DNA of 16,849 nucleotides from Zygnema cylindricum (lineage: Eukaryota; Streptophyta; Zygnematophyceae; Zygnematales; Zygnemataceae): NCBI GenBank assembly GCA_037447655.1, contig JBBHKE010002190.1:1-16849 (forward strand), in the 5' to 3' direction. The position numbers and the translations under genes are program-made. Shown in pieces: positions 14,222 to 16,849 of this stretch. The notes under the pieces are model-generated. The model did no database searches and was not told the origin of the DNA. It saw only the letters and a program-made list of their open reading frames with translations. The stretch's first letter is position 1. Each line of letters opens with the position of its first letter.

Positions 14222-14945
14222 CTATGGTGAATATCGCAGCCTCTCGAGGTCTTTCATCTCGAACCTAAACCTTAAAGTCGCTTTAATGCGGTTTATTTCA
14301 TCCATTGACTTGTTTATTAATAATGAGTCATCCACATATACAACAATGTATACTATCCCATCCTCCCCTTGTAAGACATATACAGAATGATCTGAGCTAA
14401 TATTCTCAAAACCTAGCCCATTCAAAAACTCATTTAACTTCAAATTCCACTGACGCGGGGCTTGTTTTAGCCCGTACAAAAATTTCATCAATTTACACAC
14501 TAATTCTTCCTTTCCCTTTTTAACATACATTTCGGGTTGTTTCATATAAATGGTTTCTTCTAACTCTCCATGCAAAAAGGCCGTTTTAACATCTATTTGA
14601 TGTATTTCTATATTCTCTACTGTCGCTAGACTTAGCAAAATTCTGACAGTGAGAAATTTGACAACTGGAGAGAAGGTTTTTTCAAAGTCAATACCTTCTT
14701 TTTTATTGTACCCTTTGGCCACTAGTTTGGCCTTATACATTTCAATAGTGTTGTCTTGGTTCAGCTTCACCTTGAATAACCATTTGTCGCCGATGGCTTT
14801 TTCTGCGTGGAGGAAGATCCACCAGCTCCCATGTCTCCGCCTCCATAATAGACTTCATTTCATCGTTTGCCGCTTCGATCCACTGATTTCTCTCAGGTGA
14901 TGAGAAGGCCTCCTGGATTGTTCGAGGCTCCTCTATAGCTGTAAA
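14222..14945 (-). pseudogene. Copia reverse transcriptase, frameshifted
   Basis: The first part (about 14945-14803) reads EEPRTIQEAFSSPERNQW, then MKSIMEAETWELVDLPP, the copia RT start. An extra base in the A-run (T-run on plus) at 14798-14802 shifts the frame. Synthesis would continue as a 182-codon frame (14770-14222) with KARLVAKGY-type KAKLVAKGYNKKEGIDF, QIDVKTAFLHGEL (catalytic Asp) and LYGLKQAPRQW. The YVDD active site at residues 145-148 (about 14327-14338) is intact. After FEMKDLERL the frame shifts again, losing the 'LGIEV' block. Confidence 0.93.
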
Positions 14946-15055
14946 AAAAGCCAAAAAAACAAAGTGAGAGCTTATCCTCCTGGATTGTTAGAGGCTCCTC
15001 TGTAGCTGCAAAAAAAGCAAAAAAAGCAAAGAAAAAAAACAAAGTGAGAGCTTGC
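14909..15055 (-). repeat. Tandem duplication in the integrase-RT linker
   Basis: 14909-14975 and 14976-15055 are two copies of a unit starting CCTCCTGGATTGTT on plus and ending AACAAAGTGAGAGCTT. The second copy is longer by a 13-bp A-rich run. It repeats the 'EEPxTIQEA' start of RT with a stop- and A-run-rich insert, which breaks the polyprotein. Confidence 0.85.
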
Positions 15056-15128
15056 TTGTAGACGGCTGCTAGATCTCTTTCCCCCCGGAAATTCTAAGGC
15101 TGAAATCGTCGACAGCCTCTTGATTTTT

Positions 15129-15622
15129 CTATTTTGTTTGAGCCGTAACTTGAGCTGGTACTGAGTGTGTAGCAATTCCTTCCACCTGAGGTGTAGCTTG
15201 TGGTGAAGCATCTTGTGAAGGCACCAGAGGAACTGGAAGAATAGGTGTCCCACTTGTCAGTGAAAAGTAGACTCGCTGCGTATGGTGAAAAATGACATAT
15301 TCGTGCTTTTCTTTTGCCGGTTGATCTGGCACTTGAAAAAGGTCAACCGAATCCTGTTCATCCTTAATCTGGATATTCCTAGAGATAATCACTTTCTGTT
15401 TCTCAAATACAAAAACTCTATATCTTTTCGCATTATCATCATACCCCATGAAAATACTAGGTAGGCCTTTAGCCTCCATTTTCCATCTATCTTGTGAAGT
15501 ATCTAAGATAAAACACTTGCTGCCAAAGATCTTAAAGTGACTAACATCAGGTTTTTCTCCTGTCCAAAGCTCATGAGGTGTAGTGCTAACAGATCTAGAA
15601 GCAACTCTATTTTTAATATAAC
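15129..15622 (-). pseudogene. Copia integrase C-terminal part and linker
   Basis: The frame reads TPHELWTGEKPDVSHFKIFG, then SIFMGYDDNAKRYRVF, the GKxPxxxHLRxFG and FxGYxxxxKGYRxx blocks that follow the copia integrase core. A Pro/Gln/Val-rich linker (VPLVPSQDASPQAT) ends it. The 5' junction to the core is frameshifted near 15622: the core frame runs into ILKIELLLDLL instead of IKNRVASRS. Confidence 0.88.
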
Positions 15623-16040
15623 AACACAGTTAAGTGCTTCAGCCCAAAATTTCAAGTCTAGCCCTTTATCTGCAAGCATGGACCGAGCACTCTCTGTCGC
15701 TGTCCTATTTAATCTCTTATTTAATCTCTCAGAAACACCATTTTGTTCCGGTGTATATAGAACTGTAAGATAAGATAGATTGTGACTAATACCTTCTTGA
15801 AAGAGAAATTCTTCGAATTCTTTTGATGTGTATTCTCCCTCGTTGTCTGATCGCAGCGCCAATATTGGAACTCTATGAAGCTTTTTCGCCCACGCTTTGT
15901 AGTGTTTGAAGTTAGTAAACACTTCTCTTTTATGTTGCATGAAGTAAACTTTGGTGTACTTCTAGTAGTCATCTGTAAATGTGACCATATAGTGGACGCC
16001 TCTAACCGAAGCCACTTGTGAAAGACCGAGAACATCAAAA
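15503..16040 (-). pseudogene. Copia integrase catalytic core, with a premature stop
   Basis: It joins element DNA to the host chromosome using a DDE triad. The first Asp region is FDVLGLSQVASVRGVHYMV then TFTDDY. An in-frame TAG at 15962-15964 follows. The frame then runs on from 15940: MQHKREVFTNFKHYKAW, LRSDNEGEYTSKEF (second Asp) and YTPEQNGVSERLNK (Glu). FWAEALN precedes the frameshift at about 15622. The triad residues are all present. Confidence 0.92.
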
Positions 16041-16074
16041 TGTATTAGGTGCAAAACATTTTGCGATCTGTGGT

Positions 16075-16162
16075 CTGTTTCGTGTGAAAATGGCAAACTG
16101 TGGATCTTGCTAAGTGAACTGTTTCGTGTGGAAGTGGCAAGCTGTGGATCTTGCTAAGTGAA
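16075..16162 (-). repeat. 44-bp tandem duplication in integrase
   Basis: 16075-16118 and 16119-16162 start CTGTTTCGTGTG and end TTGCTAAGTGAA, with three A/G differences. The unit encodes 'LSKIHSLPLPHET' just after the CDGC zinc pair. 44 is not a multiple of 3, so the extra copy shifts the frame. Confidence 0.93.
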
Positions 16163-16350
16163 CAGCCATCACATGATTTTATAAGATAAGAGGTGAGAGA
16201 AACTCCATCAACTTTTCTCGAATTCACCATTTTCCTTAGACTATCATTATTCATGTGTCCTAATCTCTTATGCCACAACTCATTATCAGATTGGACACTG
16301 GAGTAGAGATCATCATTTTCTTTATATTGAGCCATGTCCATCCGGTACAT
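16119..16350 (-). pseudogene. Copia pre-integrase HHCC zinc domain
   Basis: ELWHKRLGHMNNDSLRKMV carries the His pair, and KSCDGCSLSKIHSLPLPHE carries the Cys pair. All four zinc ligands are intact. The start M at 16350 is not a real start: the domain continues from the protease through a frameshift near 16340. Confidence 0.9.
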
Positions 16351-16673
16351 TTTGCTAGCATCTCTACCATTAAAGATACATCACCCTGAGCTGAGGTTTG
16401 AACACTCATCCCACAAGCATAGTATATACTCTTTGGAGGCGTTTGCTCTAGATTTGTAGCCGCTTTGTTCCAGCACATGTGGGCCGATGCTCTTGTGTCC
16501 ATGATCCATCCTGCATCCTTGGGACCCTCCATTGCTGCCGCCATAGCAAATAATTCCGCTTCCTCTTGCTCATTGAAGCTCAGAGACTCATCTGCATCAG
16601 TTGCAAAAGCTGAAAATAGAGCATTTCCACGAGGATTTCCAAAAAAACCTCTGTGATATTGGCTTGCTGCCAA
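16340..16673 (-). pseudogene. Copia aspartic protease with an altered active site
   Basis: It cuts the gag-pol polyprotein. GWIMDTRASAHMCWNK corresponds to the copia 'WxxDSGASxHMC' site. The Gly after Asp-Thr is Arg (codon at 16491-16493), which should block the fold of the catalytic loop. SVQTSAQGDVSLMV matches the later flap strand. The frame is lost before the HHCC domain. Confidence 0.88.
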
Positions 16674-16849
16674 CCCGGCCTGTATAAACCTGTCTCATTA
16701 GCCTTTTTCAGCTTAGGACAATACTTGTATCCATAACTCTTCTCAGAACAATAGAAACAAGCAGTAGATGATTGTCTATTTGGCCTGATTAAATTGATTA
16801 AACTGATTGTGATTTTGGTTAAATTGATTCCTATTCTGCTTAAACTAAG
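16674..16849 (-). pseudogene. Copia gag C-terminus: zinc knuckle and Asn/Gln-rich tract
   Basis: At 16718-16759 it reads CFYCSEKSYGYKYC, a CCHC knuckle in which the His position is Tyr. Before it (16785-16849) is an Asn/Gln/Phe-rich repeat (NQFNQNHNQFNQFNQ) in a neighbouring frame, so a one-base shift separates the two. Gag packages the element RNA. Most of gag is beyond the window. Confidence 0.75.

Larger units (their letters stand above)
12714..16849 (-). mobile_element. Ty1/copia LTR retrotransposon, 5' end beyond the window
   Basis: Copia elements copy themselves through RNA using a gag-pol polyprotein in the order protease, integrase, reverse transcriptase, RNase H. All these parts are visible on the minus strand in that order, from a gag zinc knuckle at about 16757 down to RNase H ending at 13385. 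A polypurine tract and the 3' LTR follow. The integrase-before-RT order identifies Ty1/copia, not gypsy. Multiple stops, frameshifts and two tandem duplications show it cannot encode active proteins. The 5' LTR, primer-binding site and most of gag lie past 16849. Confidence 0.92.

Noticed and set aside
13718-16673. Plus-strand frames opposite the copia pol region
   Set aside because: They are shadows of the minus-strand polyprotein, which has clear domain motifs.

Overview
The window looks like nuclear DNA of a streptophyte (land plant or close algal relative). It holds a spliced Dicer-like (DCL) helicase gene with GT..AG introns and two Ty1/copia retrotransposon relics. Long gene-poor stretches carry DNA-transposon footprints and simple repeats. 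I cannot name the species.

Layout: 1-631 unassigned. 640-2130 is a pair of abutting terminal-inverted-repeat elements. 2131-3043 is unassigned. 3044-3907 is a long pyrimidine-rich tract in two blocks. 4498 to about 9552 on the plus strand is the DCL gene: the Dicer helicase ATP-binding domain (Q-motif, Walker A, DECH, TAS motifs) and the start of the following linker region. At least six exons are clear and three more fit in phase. The helicase C-terminal domain, PAZ and RNase III domains are not seen. 9553-11560 is mostly unassigned, with a tRNA-T-arm-like hairpin at 11450-11492. 11585-11719 is a minisatellite. About 11790-12335 on the minus strand is an old copia protease/pre-integrase relic. 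12714-16849 on the minus strand is a younger but broken copia element, running from its 3' LTR through RNase H, RT, integrase and protease to gag. Its 5' end lies outside the window.

Most interesting: the introns of this Dicer-like gene are full of self-complementary sequence. Intron 1 holds a plant pre-miRNA-like foldback with 61-nt arms and a 12-nt loop. Intron 4 holds a roughly 390-bp-arm inverted repeat whose two arms are decayed copies of the gene's own exon 5, one of them inverted. Intron 5 holds a 107-nt hairpin with 27-nt arms. Since Dicer cuts exactly such double-stranded RNA, these may form a self-regulatory loop. Known parallels are the intronic miRNAs in Arabidopsis DCL1 (miR838) and moss DCL1 (miR1047). 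This is inference; the foldbacks themselves are read directly from the sequence.
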